This document shows, piece by piece, positions 41,959 to 50,789 of a stretch of 57,753 nt of DNA. A program made the translations under genes and the position numbers. Source of the stretch: Pseudomonadota bacterium (GTDB lineage: Bacteria > Pseudomonadota > Alphaproteobacteria > Kiloniellales > JACOMY01); NCBI GenBank assembly GCA_029781795.1, contig JAKOWB010000446.1, forward strand, positions 1-57,753. The letters are read 5' to 3'. The notes below the pieces were generated by a model, which was not told where the DNA came from, searched no databases, and saw only the letters and a list, made by a program, of their open reading frames with translations. Position 1 is the stretch's first letter; every line of letters starts with the position of its first letter.

Positions 41959-43716
41959 TCAGATCAGCTCGCGCACCTTGTCCGAGGCAATGGTCAGCGC
42001 GATCTTGCCCCGGGCCGGCGTGCCGCGGGCGAGGGATTCGGCGAAGTGCGCCGCCTGTTTCAGCGTGGTCTTTGGCGGCATGGGTGGCTCGTGAGGATCG
42101 ACCACGGCCTCGACTAGCACTGGCCCGTGGAGCGACAGCGCATTGCGCAGGGTCGATGCGCAGTCGGCGGGATCCTCGATGCGGAATCCCTTGAGTCCGA
42201 AGCCCTCGGCAACGCGCACGAAGTCGATGGGCTGCAGCTCGCAGGCGTACTCGGGATTGCCGAGGAAGACCATCTGCTCCCACTTGATCTGGCCCAGCGT
42301 GTCGTTCTTGATCACGACGATCTTGATGTTGAGATCGTATTTGGCGCAGGTCGCCAGCTCACCCATCAGCATGGCGAGGCCGCCGTCGCCGACGAAGCAG
42401 ACGACCTGCCGGTCGGGGTGGGCAACGGCCGCCGCGACGGCATAGGGCAGCGAGCAGGCCATGGTCGCCAGGTTGCCGGAGCAGGAGAAGGACCGACTGC
42501 CGCGAATCTCCAGGTAGCGCGCGGCCCAGGTCGTGATGGTGCCGGAATCGGTGGCGATGATGCAGTCATCGCTCAGCAGCCTGTTCAGTTCGTAGGCGAC
42601 GACCTGGGGCTTCATCGGCTTGTCGTCTCGCGTGCCGCGGTCTTGCAGCGTCGTGCGCCAGTCCTTCATTCCGGCCTGCGCCTTTGCCAGGAAGCGCCGA
42701 TCCTTCTTGTGCTCCAGGCCGGGCAGCAGCGCATCCAGCACGCGCCCGCAGTCGCCGACGAGCGCGGCTTCGACCGGATAGCGCAGACCGACGCGCTTGG
42801 GATCCAGCTCAATCTGCACCGCGCGTGCCTGCCCGGGCTTGGGGTAGTACTCGATGTAGGGAAACGAGCTGCCGGCAATCAGCAGCGTGTCGCAGTCCTC
42901 GAGCGCCTCCTGTGACGGCAGCGTGCCGAGCAGGCCGATGCCGCCGGTGCAGTATGGGCTGTCGTCCGGCAGCGCGCCCTTGCCCAGCAGCGGCTTGGCG
43001 ACCGGTGCGGCCAGGCGCTCGGCCACGGCGGCGAGCTGGCTGCCAGCTCCGACGGCGCCCCGGCCGGCCAGGATCGCCACCTTCTTGCCGGCGTTCAGGA
43101 TCTCGGCCGCGCGCGCCATCTGCGCTTCGTCCGGCAGGTTCGCCGACCTGGCCATGAGATCGGAGGTGTGGTGCGGGACGTTGCGTTCCGAGCGCGCCGC
43201 GCTGCTCACCGCCTGCGACTGCAGGTCGACCGGGATCGTGACATGTGCCACGCCGCGATAGGCCAGCGCCGTACGGCAGGCCAGCTCGACCACATTCTCG
43301 ACGTGTGCCGGCCCCATGACCCGTGCGTTGTAGACCGCCACGTCCTGGTAGAGCTTGTCGAGCTCGACGTCCTGCTGGGTGAAGCTGTGCAGCAGGTCGT
43401 GGAACTGCAGGCCGGTGATGGCCAGCACCGGCTGCCCATCGAGCTTGGCATCATAGAGGCCGTTCAGGAGATGAATGCCGCCAGGGCCGGAGGTGGCGAG
43501 GCAGACGCCGAGGCGCCCGGTCCACTTGGCATAGCCGCAGGCCGCGAAGGCGGCTGCTTCCTCGTGTCGCACTTGGATGAAGCGGATCTCCTCCTGTCGC
43601 CTGCGCAGTGCTTCCACGATCCCGTTGATGCCGTCGCCGGGAATGCCGAACAAGCGATCCACTCCCCAGTCGATCAGGGTTTCGACAAGGACGTCGGCGG
43701 CTGTGGTGGTGGCCAT
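41959..43716 (-). CDS. TPP-dependent enzyme, pyruvate oxidase/quinone-dependent dehydrogenase-like
   Basis: 585 residues with the three-domain layout of pyruvate oxidase and acetolactate synthase. The N-terminal part has FGIPGDGINGIVEAL and the catalytic Glu in RHEEAAAFAA near 51. A central FAD/nucleotide-fold domain (KKVAILAGRGAVGAGS) follows. The C-terminal TPP-Mg site GDGGLAMLMGELATC near 440 and NDTLG near 466 complete it. The C-terminus (KTTLKQAAHFAESLARG) matches the PoxB-type group, which oxidises pyruvate to acetate and CO2. GGAGAAGATC precedes the ATG. First gene of a five-gene operon divergent from a PPC-domain gene. Confidence 0.85.
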   Translation of the reverse strand: MATTTAADVLVETLIDWGVDRLFGIPGDGINGIVEALRRRQEEIRFIQVRHEEAAAFAACGYAKWTGRLGVCLATSGPGGIHLLNGLYDAKLDGQPVLAITGLQFHDLLHSFTQQDVELDKLYQDVAVYNARVMGPAHVENVVELACRTALAYRGVAHVTIPVDLQSQAVSSAARSERNVPHHTSDLMARSANLPDEAQMARAAEILNAGKKVAILAGRGAVGAGSQLAAVAERLAAPVAKPLLGKGALPDDSPYCTGGIGLLGTLPSQEALEDCDTLLIAGSSFPYIEYYPKPGQARAVQIELDPKRVGLRYPVEAALVGDCGRVLDALLPGLEHKKDRRFLAKAQAGMKDWRTTLQDRGTRDDKPMKPQVVAYELNRLLSDDCIIATDSGTITTWAARYLEIRGSRSFSCSGNLATMACSLPYAVAAAVAHPDRQVVCFVGDGGLAMLMGELATCAKYDLNIKIVVIKNDTLGQIKWEQMVFLGNPEYACELQPIDFVRVAEGFGLKGFRIEDPADCASTLRNALSLHGPVLVEAVVDPHEPPMPPKTTLKQAAHFAESLARGTPARGKIALTIASDKVRELI

Positions 43717-43830
43717 GATCTTCTCCAGGGATTGGTCGGCGGCCGGGAGCGGGGCGTGACCAGGCCTCGGCTGCAGCAGTAGGCGTAGGTCAGCGGAGCG
43801 GTCCCTTTGACTTGGGTAACCCCTGGGGCG

Positions 43831-43859
43831 GGGAACCGTTCCACTCCCGCCGGGTTCCC
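43831..43859. promoter_or_regulatory. Inverted repeat in the divergent poxB-like/PPC promoter region
   Basis: GGGAACC (43831-43837) and GGTTCCC (43853-43859) face each other over 15 bp. Read on either strand this gives GGAAC-N16-GGTT, close to but not equal to the EcfG general-stress promoter pattern (GGAAC, then CGTT). It lies 114 bp before the TPP enzyme and 55 bp before the PPC gene. Confidence 0.3.
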
Positions 43860-43914
43860 TTGGCATCGCCAAAGATCGCCGACGTGGCGGCGCGGTGCCG
43901 CGCAAGGAGGAGTC

Positions 43915-44364
43915 TTGCAGACGCGACTGCTGAACGACGTGGAGGGACTGAGGACCTTCGTACTGGTGTTGGAAACCGGCGACGAAGCCGTTGGCTGCAT
44001 TGCCCGCTTCGCCGAGCAGGAGCGGCTGAGCGCGGCGCAGCTCACTGCCATCGGCGCCTTTCGCCGTGCCGTCATCGCCTACTTCGATTGGGAGGTGAAG
44101 GCGTACCAGCGCATAGCGGTCGAAGAACAGGTCGAGGTCGCCTCGCTGATCGGTGACGTGGCGCTGGCGCCGGACGGCAGCCGTGCCCTGCACATCCACC
44201 TCGTGCTCGGGCGCCGCGACGGTGGTGCGCTGGCGGGGCACTTGATGGAAGGCGTGGTGCGCCCGACCCTGGAGGTGGTGGTAACCGAGACGCCGGCCCA
44301 TCTGCACAAGGTGCTCGATCCGGAGAGCGGGCTCGCCCTGATCCGGCCGGCGGAGAAGGGCTGA
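43915..44364 (+). CDS. PPC-domain (DUF296) protein
   Basis: 149 residues of the plant-and-prokaryote-conserved (DUF296) fold. The opening RTFVLVLETGDEAVGCIARF and the metal-site motif LHIHLVLGRRDGGALAGHLM near 97-116 (HxH then GxH) are clear. Bacterial members form trimers and are thought to bind DNA or small ligands. The TTG start is fixed by AGGAGG just upstream. It overlaps the SDR gene by one base (TGATG). Divergent from the TPP enzyme operon, it could sense or regulate that pathway; this is inference from arrangement. Confidence 0.83.
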   Translation: MQTRLLNDVEGLRTFVLVLETGDEAVGCIARFAEQERLSAAQLTAIGAFRRAVIAYFDWEVKAYQRIAVEEQVEVASLIGDVALAPDGSRALHIHLVLGRRDGGALAGHLMEGVVRPTLEVVVTETPAHLHKVLDPESGLALIRPAEKG

Positions 44365-45371
44365 TGCGCGTCGCCGGTAGCAGCGCCGTCATCACCGGCG
44401 CGTCAGCCGGCGTCGGCCGCGCGACCGCTGCGCGTCTTGCCCGCGCCGGCGCCAGCGTCGGCCTGGTCGGCCGCGACGCGAAGGCGCTCGAGGAGACACG
44501 GTCCGAGATCGCCTCGCTCGGCGGCGTCGCCTACGTGGCGCCGGCCGACGTGGCGGATCCGGATGGCCTCTTCGCCGCGGCCGAGTTCCTGGCGGAAAAG
44601 CAAGGGCCGCCCGACCTCTGGATCAACAACGCCATGCTGACGGTCTTCTCGCCGGTCAGCGAGATCACGCCGGCGGAGTTCCGCCGCGTCACCGAAGTCA
44701 CCTATCTGGGCGCGGTGCATGGCACCATGGCCGCGCTGCGGCAGATGCGGCCGCGCGGCACGGGAGCGATCATTCAGGTCGGCTCGGCGCTGGCCTATCG
44801 TGGCATCCCGCTGCAGGCAGCCTACTGCGGTGCCAAGCACGCCCTGCGCGGCTTCACCGACTCGCTGCGCTGCGAACTGATCCACGAAGGCAGCCGCATC
44901 ACGCTCACCATGGTCCAGCTTCCTGCCGTCAACACGCCGCAGTTCGACTGGGCGCGCACGCATCGCAGCCACCAGCCGCGACCCGTCGCGCCGGTGGTGC
45001 AGCCCGAGGCGGTGGCCGAGGCCATTATGGCGGCGGTGGAGCGGCCCAGCCGCGAGCGCTGGCTCGGCCTCAGCACGGCCAAGGTCGTGCTGGGCAGCAT
45101 GGTGGCGCCGGCCTGGCTCGACCGCTACCTGGCGCGCAATGCCTTCGAAGCGCAGGACCGGCCGGAGCGGGTCACCGCCGATCGGCCGGACAACCTCGAG
45201 GCCCCGGTGCATGCGCTGCACCGTGCGCGCGGCGCCTTCGGGCGCGAAGCGGCGCCTCGCGTCGCCTCCTGGTCTGGCAGCGAGGTGCGCGCGACCCTTG
45301 CCGGCGTCGCCCTGGCCGGGCTCGCGGCGGCGGTGGGGCTGGCGTCTAGGCGGCGCCGGGCATCTCGATGA
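44364..45371 (+). CDS. Short-chain dehydrogenase/reductase with membrane tail
   Basis: 335 residues. The Rossmann motif ITGASAGVGRATAARLARAG is at 10-29, NNAM near 89, the catalytic Ser in IQVGSALAYRG near 138 and YxxxK in AYCGAKHAL near 154. After the usual about 250-residue fold an extension follows, ending in a hydrophobic helix ATLAGVALAGLAAAVGLA and basic RRRR, so the enzyme is probably anchored to the membrane by its C-terminus. The start overlaps the PPC gene stop. Substrate unknown. It converges on the quinone reductase with 26 bp overlap. Confidence 0.86.
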   Translation: MRVAGSSAVITGASAGVGRATAARLARAGASVGLVGRDAKALEETRSEIASLGGVAYVAPADVADPDGLFAAAEFLAEKQGPPDLWINNAMLTVFSPVSEITPAEFRRVTEVTYLGAVHGTMAALRQMRPRGTGAIIQVGSALAYRGIPLQAAYCGAKHALRGFTDSLRCELIHEGSRITLTMVQLPAVNTPQFDWARTHRSHQPRPVAPVVQPEAVAEAIMAAVERPSRERWLGLSTAKVVLGSMVAPAWLDRYLARNAFEAQDRPERVTADRPDNLEAPVHALHRARGAFGREAAPRVASWSGSEVRATLAGVALAGLAAAVGLASRRRRASR

Positions 45372-46338
45372 TCGTCGCGCCGAGGCGCTTGCCGCTTTCC
45401 ACCTGCTGGTGCGCGGCGACCGACTGGGCCAGCGGGAAGCGGGCCGAGATCGGGTGCCGCAGCGCGCCGTCGGCAAGCCAGCGGGTCAGGTCCGCCTCGG
45501 CCTGGGCGCGGGCGGCGGCCGGCAGGATGTAAACGAGCACCGTGCGAATTGTCTGCCCGGCGAAGAGCAGGGGATAGACCGGCAGTACCGGCTCCGGCAC
45601 TGCCATCGAGCCATAGGCCGCCACCACGCCATTGATCTTCAGCACCTGGAGGGTCGCCGGCAGGTTGCCGCCCAGTTCCACCTCGACGATGCGGTCGACG
45701 CCGCCGCCGTTGGTGATCGCCTTGATGCCCGATACGACGTCTTCCAGCCGATAGTCGATGACGTGGTCGGCGCCCATCGCGCGGGCGTGGGCTGCCTTCT
45801 CCGGCGAACTGACCGTGGCGATGACACGCGCGCCGCCCAGCTTGGCCATCTGGATGGCATAGGCCCCCACGGCGCCGGCGCCGCCGGTGACCAGAACGTC
45901 GAGGTCCTGCACCGGCCCGTCGGCGAAGACGCAGCGATGCGCCGTCAGCGCGGGAATGCCGAGGCAGGCGCCCTCGGCGAAGCTGGCGCGGTCGGGCAGG
46001 GACACGGCCTGCGCGGCGGGCAGGGCGACGTACTCGGCATTGCTGCCGTCGGCGCGGCCGAAGGCGGCGTTCCACAGCCAAACCCGCTGGCCGACGCGCC
46101 CGGCGTCGACGCCCTCGCCCACGGCTTCGATCGTGCCGGCGCCGTCGCTGTGCGGGATGACGCGGGGATAGGGCATGCCGCGGCGCGCGCCGGCGCGGCT
46201 CTTCACGTCCGAGGGATTGACGCCGGATGTGGCGACGCGCACCAGCACCTCGCCGGGGCCGGGCGTCGGCGTCGGCAGGTCGCCGACCGTCAGCACCTCG
46301 GCCGCCGGGCCGACCTTCTCGTAGTAGCCAGCGCGCAT
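45346..46338 (-). CDS. NADPH:quinone reductase-like MDR oxidoreductase
   Basis: 330-residue zinc-independent medium-chain reductase. It reads YYEKVGPAAEVLTVGDLPTP at the front, GEVLVRVATSGVNPSDVKSR near 33, the cofactor loop VTGGAGAVGAYAIQMAKLGG near 143-162, and GKRLGATIIEM at the end. Such enzymes reduce quinones or alkenals with NADPH. The ATG at 46338 has GGAGGG 10 nt upstream; an in-frame codon further up adds a low-complexity tail. It overlaps the SDR gene end to end. Confidence 0.87.
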   Translation of the reverse strand: MRAGYYEKVGPAAEVLTVGDLPTPTPGPGEVLVRVATSGVNPSDVKSRAGARRGMPYPRVIPHSDGAGTIEAVGEGVDAGRVGQRVWLWNAAFGRADGSNAEYVALPAAQAVSLPDRASFAEGACLGIPALTAHRCVFADGPVQDLDVLVTGGAGAVGAYAIQMAKLGGARVIATVSSPEKAAHARAMGADHVIDYRLEDVVSGIKAITNGGGVDRIVEVELGGNLPATLQVLKINGVVAAYGSMAVPEPVLPVYPLLFAGQTIRTVLVYILPAAARAQAEADLTRWLADGALRHPISARFPLAQSVAAHQQVESGKRLGATIIEMPGAA

Positions 46339-46432
46339 CCTGTGTTGCCCTCCACTGAATATCGCGAATCTGCGCGGCGGTGGCGTCGTGGTCGAGTGCC
46401 TTGGCCGCACAGGAGCTGGGACCGCGGCGCCG

Positions 46433-47935
46433 CTAGGGCAGGGGGCTGCCGATGGTGACCGCCTCGGTCACCAGGATGTGGCCGTCCTTCTCGACCTTGC
46501 TCTTGACCCAGAAGCGGACGTCCGGGCTCCACCACCAGGTCACCGTCTGCTCGCGGGTCTTGGTCTGGCCCATCAGGGTCATGGTGGCGGATTCCTGATA
46601 GACGATCTTCAGCGCGGGGAAGCGGCCGGCCGGGGTCAGGATGCCGTCCCAGCCCTCGACCCTGGCGCTCCAGGACATGCTGCCGATCGTCACGGTCTCG
46701 CCTGGCTTGCAGCCGACCATCGTGGCGAGCAGGTCGGGCTGCACGCCCTCGGTGGGGCAGTGCACGACCACGCTGCCTTCATCCTGGGTACTCTGGCCGG
46801 GAGCCAGGGACCAGATCTTCGCCAGCTCGGCGCCATAGTCCAGGACCGCGCCGTCGCCCTGCGGCGTGGAGAAGTTCGCCGGCCAGATTCCATAGTAGTA
46901 GCTGCTGGCGCGGTCCTTCAGCAGGCCAGGTGAATCGAGGCCCGGAAAGCTAACCTCGCTGCCGAGCAAGACGCGGTCGCCCTCGGTGCCGGTGACGCTT
47001 CGGGTCACGAAGAGCGAGGAGATCGGCGGGTCGACCTTCTTCGGCCCGCTGAACCAGCCGGCCAGATCGCCGATCGCTTCCTCCATCGGGTCGACCTCGA
47101 CCTGGGACTCCGGCGTCACCTCCTGTTGCAGATAGGTGATGACGAGGCCGTCCGGCGGCGGGACGTAGGGCCGGTCCCAGACGATCGTCGGCTGGCTGCG
47201 GTGCTTGTCGATGCCCATGCCGTCGATCAGCCACTGGCCGTTGTCGCTGTTGGGGTTCAGGCGCCAGGCCACCAGCAGGTCATGCGCCGCGTTGGCAGGC
47301 GCGAAGCTCCGCAGGTTCATCTCGCCCCGCTTCTCCCAGTAGTAGTCGTCATAGGGCTTGAGGCGCACCAGCTTGCCAAAATCGTCGCGCGCCGCGCGCC
47401 AGTCCTTCAGTTTCACATTCGTATCGGCATGTCCCTGGATCGCGCTGACATAGTTGGGAGAGATCGCCAGCGCGTCCTCGAAGGCCTTGAGCGCCTCATC
47501 CAGCCGGCCGAGCTGCTTCAGTGCCATGCCGCGGGCGTAGTGGTTCCAGGCATTGCCGGGGTCGAGTTCGGTGGCCTTCTCGTAGTCGGCCAGCGCCGCT
47601 TCCTCGTTGCCCTGCCAGTCATAGACCAGGCCGCGGTCCTGATAGATCGAGGCGTCGTCCGGCGCGATTGCCAGCGCCTCGTCGAGGTCGGCGATCGCCA
47701 GGTCGTACTGCTTGCTGTCGCGGTAGGCGCGAGCCCGCGCCTTGAGGATCGTCACCTTCTCGGCGTCCACGGGCCGTCCGCCGCGCAGGTAGCGCGTGCA
47801 GGCGGTGATGCGCTCTTCCGCGGCGAGCTGCTTGTCCAGACAGTCCTGCTTCGCCTTCTCCTCGCGGGCGCCGGCGGGACCAGCCGCCAGCAGGGCGAGG
47901 AGGAGGGTGAGGACAGCCAGGGTGCCCCTGGGCAT
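46433..47935 (-). CDS. Exported TPR-repeat protein
   Basis: 500 residues with a Sec signal peptide (LAVLTLLLALLAAGPAGA, cleaved about residue 23). Three to four TPR units follow over about 55-200 (YDLAIADLDEALAIAPDDAS, GNEEAALADYEKATELDPGN, GRLDEALKAFEDALAISPNY). The C-terminal about 250 residues are beta-rich and unrelated to TPR, with tracts like LLGSEVSFPG and QTVTWWWSPDVRFWVKSKVE. This suggests a periplasmic protein with a protein-binding TPR half. A 16-bp tandem duplication lies 33 bp upstream of the start. Partner and role unknown. Confidence 0.78.
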   Translation of the reverse strand: MPRGTLAVLTLLLALLAAGPAGAREEKAKQDCLDKQLAAEERITACTRYLRGGRPVDAEKVTILKARARAYRDSKQYDLAIADLDEALAIAPDDASIYQDRGLVYDWQGNEEAALADYEKATELDPGNAWNHYARGMALKQLGRLDEALKAFEDALAISPNYVSAIQGHADTNVKLKDWRAARDDFGKLVRLKPYDDYYWEKRGEMNLRSFAPANAAHDLLVAWRLNPNSDNGQWLIDGMGIDKHRSQPTIVWDRPYVPPPDGLVITYLQQEVTPESQVEVDPMEEAIGDLAGWFSGPKKVDPPISSLFVTRSVTGTEGDRVLLGSEVSFPGLDSPGLLKDRASSYYYGIWPANFSTPQGDGAVLDYGAELAKIWSLAPGQSTQDEGSVVVHCPTEGVQPDLLATMVGCKPGETVTIGSMSWSARVEGWDGILTPAGRFPALKIVYQESATMTLMGQTKTREQTVTWWWSPDVRFWVKSKVEKDGHILVTEAVTIGSPLP

Positions 47936-47967
47936 GGCGTCCCTCCCGCATCTGCAGTGCCCGCCAG

Positions 47968-47999
47968 ACTAGGGCAAAGCGACACTAGGGCAAAGCGAC
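47968..47999. repeat. 16-bp perfect tandem duplication
   Basis: ACTAGGGCAAAGCGAC twice without a gap, in the 79 bp between the TPR gene start and the metallopeptidase stop. On the minus strand each copy gives GTCGCTTTGCCCTAGT; a weak TTTGCC-N17-TAGTCT promoter shape arises across it. Confidence 0.7.
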
Positions 48000-48014
48000 G
48001 TCGGCGGGAACCGC

Positions 48015-48959
48015 CTAGAGCTGCCGCGCCCCGAAGGTGTCGCAGCCGGTGATCTGGCCGTTCTGGTAGCCGGCCTGGAACCAGCGCTGGCGCTGTGCCG
48101 AGGTGCCGTGGGTGAAGGAGTCCGGCACCACGCGGCCGGTTGCCTGGCGCTGCAGCGTGTCGTCGCCGATGGCGGCGGCGGCATCCAGTGCCTCCTGGAT
48201 GTCGCCCGGCTCCAGGATGCCCTTGGTCTCCTCGGCGTAGTGCGCGAAGACGCCGGCCAGGCAGTCGGCCTGCAGCTCCAGGCGGACCGAGAGGGCGTTG
48301 GCGTCGCTCTGGCTGGAGCGCCCGCGCAGCTCGTCCACCTTGCCGAGGATGCCGAGCTCGTCCTGCACGTGATGCCCGACCTCGTGCGCGATGACATAGG
48401 CCTGGGCGAAGTCGCCGGCGGCGCCGAAGCGGCTGGCCAGCTCCTGGAAGAAGTCGAGGTCGAGGTAGAGCTTCTGGTCGCCAGGGCAATAGAAGGGTCC
48501 GACGGCGGACTGGGCATAGCCGCAGCCGGACTGCGTACCGCCGGTGTAGAGCACCAGCTTGGGCTCGTGATAGGTCAGTCCCTGCTGGCGGAAGACTTGG
48601 CGCCAGACGTCCTCGGTGTCAGCCAGCACGACGGAGACGAACTGCTTCAGGTCCTCGCCTTGCTCGGTGCCGACGCCGGTGCGGCTGGAATAGGCCGGCT
48701 CCTCGCCGCCGCCGAGAAAGGAATCCAGGCCGCCGCCGAAGAAGATCGCCACGGCGACGACGATGATGAGGCCGACCAGCCCGCCGCCGCCGCCCAGGCG
48801 CATGCCACCGCCGCGCCCCAATCCGCCACCCAGGCCGCCACCCAGCCCGCCGCCAAGGCCGCCGCCGAATCCGCCGAAGCCGCCACCCCTGGGCCGGCCG
48901 CCGCCCTGGCCGCGCCGGTCCTCGATGTTGGTGCTGCCGCGCCGTCCGCGCCAAAGCAT
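48015..48959 (-). CDS. ypfJ: YpfJ-type neutral zinc metallopeptidase
   Basis: 314 residues of the neutral zinc metallopeptidase family. A cytoplasmic Gly-rich N-terminus with GGGLGGGLGGGLG repeats (about 25-50) and a membrane anchor LVGLIIVVAVAIFFGGG near 61-77 precede the periplasmic domain. The zinc site is HEVGHHVQ near 190-197, with the third ligand in the ELQADCLAGVFAHYA helix near 229. Length and order match YpfJ. The first residues MLWRGRRGSTNIEDRRG are also family-typical. Substrate unknown. Confidence 0.9.
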   Translation of the reverse strand: MLWRGRRGSTNIEDRRGQGGGRPRGGGFGGFGGGLGGGLGGGLGGGLGRGGGMRLGGGGGLVGLIIVVAVAIFFGGGLDSFLGGGEEPAYSSRTGVGTEQGEDLKQFVSVVLADTEDVWRQVFRQQGLTYHEPKLVLYTGGTQSGCGYAQSAVGPFYCPGDQKLYLDLDFFQELASRFGAAGDFAQAYVIAHEVGHHVQDELGILGKVDELRGRSSQSDANALSVRLELQADCLAGVFAHYAEETKGILEPGDIQEALDAAAAIGDDTLQRQATGRVVPDSFTHGTSAQRQRWFQAGYQNGQITGCDTFGARQL

Positions 48960-49025
48960 GGGGATAATCCTCCGCTGACTTTCCCCATAACGTAGCGCAG
49001 GCGCCGCTGGTTGCGCGCGGGGAGT

Positions 49026-49376
49026 CTAGGCCTTGGAATAGACCAGCAGCGCCACGCAGCCCTCGTCACTGCCGGCGGCGTGCGGGTCGCCCGGCTCGCG
49101 GCAGGCATAGTCGCCGGGCTTCAGCGTGCGGCGGTCGTCCCAGAACGAGCCGGAGAGCACGTAGATCTGCTCGCGCTCGCCCTCATGCGCGTGCAGGCCG
49201 AAGCGGGCGCCGGGTTCCATGCGCATCAGCAGCGTGCGCTCGCCCAGCGCCCTGTCCTCGTGCAGCGTCGCCTCCCAGTACTTCTCGTGCGTGTTGCGCC
49301 ATGCCAGCGTGCCGCCGGCGAGGTAGCGCGTGCCGAGACGCTGCACGGGGGCGGAGGTGGGGGGCTGCTGGTTCAT
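49026..49376 (-). CDS. ChrR-like cupin protein
   Basis: 116-residue single cupin. METALS-type ligands appear in FGLHAHEGEREQIYVLSGSF near 60-79 (HxH then E) and DPHAAGSDEG near 97, the second cupin His. The front (TRYLAGGTLAWRNTHEKYWE) resembles the ChrR-like cupins that bind Zn(II), known from anti-sigma factors and dioxygenase-like proteins. There is no anti-sigma N-terminal domain. The ATG has only a weak GAGAGA site. It lies behind cbpM and may be the tail of the cbpA-cbpM operon. Confidence 0.78.
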   Translation of the reverse strand: MNQQPPTSAPVQRLGTRYLAGGTLAWRNTHEKYWEATLHEDRALGERTLLMRMEPGARFGLHAHEGEREQIYVLSGSFWDDRRTLKPGDYACREPGDPHAAGSDEGCVALLVYSKA

Positions 49377-49398
49377 GGCATCTCTCTCAAGGGGCGGA

Positions 49399-49737
49399 TC
49401 AGGCAGCATCGTCCGGTGTCTGCCGGCGCTCCGCAATGGCCGCCTGCAGGCGGCGTCGCACCTCGGCCGGCTGCTCGGCCACGGCCGAAAGCAGGCTGCC
49501 GAGCTGCCGGCGCAGGTCATAGACCTGGTCCAGCAGCGAGACCACCACGGGCAGGGCCTCCTCCTCGATCGCGATCTCGTAGCAGAGATCGCAGAGCAGG
49601 CGAACGCGCGCCACGTCGGCCTCGTCGAAGGCCGGCGCCGGCGAGGCCGGGCGCACCCAGCCGACCTCGATCCAGTGCCTGAGGGTGGCGACCTCGAGCG
49701 GGGCGAAGAGCGAGCAGAGCTGGCGTTCGTCGATCAT
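49399..49737 (-). CDS. cbpM: Chaperone modulator CbpM
   Basis: 112-residue MerR-like HTH protein. Its start MIDERQLCSLFAPLEVATLR and the end RRQLGSLLSAVAEQPAEVRR match CbpM, which binds the J domain of CbpA and blocks its co-chaperone and DNA-binding activities. It begins in an ATGA overlap with the cbpA stop, the standard cbpA-cbpM order, so both are made from one message. An upstream open frame in the same phase is only cbpA shadow. Confidence 0.85.
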   Translation of the reverse strand: MIDERQLCSLFAPLEVATLRHWIEVGWVRPASPAPAFDEADVARVRLLCDLCYEIAIEEEALPVVVSLLDQVYDLRRQLGSLLSAVAEQPAEVRRRLQAAIAERRQTPDDAA

Positions 49738-50687
49738 TGCCGCACCCCCTGGCTGCCCTTCGGCCGATAGGGATGCGCGGCCTCCCAGTCGGTCACGGCC
49801 TTGGCCAGCGTCTCGTCGGGGTTCTCGGGCAGCATGACCAGCAGCTCGACGAAGTGGTCGCCGGCCTCGCCGCCGCCCTTCGGCGCCGGCACGCCCTTGC
49901 CGCGCAGGCGCAGCACCGTGCCGCTGTTGGCGCCCTTGGGGATCTTCAGCTTCACCGGCCCCCACAGGGTCTCGGCCGTCACCGTGCCGCCGCCCAGCGC
50001 CTCGCCCAGCGTGACGGGCAGGGTGGAGCGCAGGTCGCGGCCTTCGCGCCGCACCTGCGGATGCGGCGCCACCTGGATCTCGACCAGCGCGTCGCCGGCC
50101 GGCGCGCCCTCGCTGCCGGGCCGGCCCTGGCCGCGCAGGCGCAGTACCTGGCCATCCTCGAGCCCGGCGGGAATGGCGATGTCCAGCGTCTTGCCGTCGG
50201 CCATGACGACGCGCTTGGTCGCGCCCTTCACCGCGTCGGCGAAGTCGACCGTCAGGGTATAGCTGATGTCGCCGCCACGGCGCGGACCGCGCGCCCGGCC
50301 GCCACGCTGGCCGAAGAGATCCTCGAACACGCTGCCGAGGTCGGCCTCGCTGAAGCCGCCCGTGTCCGGGCCGCCGGCGCCGGCGCGCTGGTAGCGGAAG
50401 CCCTGGCCGCCCTGCTCGGCATAGCGGCGGTAGTAGTCGCGCTCGGCCTGGCTGGGGCCGGTCTCGGCGCCGGTCGCGTCGATCTCGCCGGCATCGAAGC
50501 GCTTGCGCTTCGCCTCGTCGCCGACGATGTCGTAGGCGCCCTGGATCTCCTTGAACTTGGCCTCGGCGCCCTTGTCGCCGGGGTTGAGGTCGGGGTGGTG
50601 CTGCTTGGCGAGCCGCCGATAGGCCTTGCGGATGGCGTCGGCCGTGGCATCGCGGCTGACGCCCAGCACCTGATAGGGATCGGCCAT
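49734..50687 (-). CDS. cbpA: CbpA-type DnaJ co-chaperone
   Basis: 317 residues. The J domain is 1-70 with HPD in QHHPDLNPGD near 33. A Gly-rich linker (QGGQGFRYQRAGAGG) follows, then two beta-sandwich client-binding domains (GGDISYTLTVDFADAVKGA near 139, GRDLRSTLPVTLGEALGGG near 214). There is no CXXCXGXG zinc finger, which separates CbpA from DnaJ. It stimulates DnaK and binds curved DNA. The ATG at 50687 (ADPYQVLGVSRDA) is the family start; a codon 39 bp upstream is less likely. Overlaps cbpM. Confidence 0.9.
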   Translation of the reverse strand: MADPYQVLGVSRDATADAIRKAYRRLAKQHHPDLNPGDKGAEAKFKEIQGAYDIVGDEAKRKRFDAGEIDATGAETGPSQAERDYYRRYAEQGGQGFRYQRAGAGGPDTGGFSEADLGSVFEDLFGQRGGRARGPRRGGDISYTLTVDFADAVKGATKRVVMADGKTLDIAIPAGLEDGQVLRLRGQGRPGSEGAPAGDALVEIQVAPHPQVRREGRDLRSTLPVTLGEALGGGTVTAETLWGPVKLKIPKGANSGTVLRLRGKGVPAPKGGGEAGDHFVELLVMLPENPDETLAKAVTDWEAAHPYRPKGSQGVRQ

Positions 50688-50789
50688 GGCACTCCAGACG
50701 GTCTTCCTGGTGGACGGGACCGCCATAATATCGGAAGCGGCGCCCGTCCTCTCAAGGTTCGACGCCGACGGTCGGGCTGGGGTTCCCGG

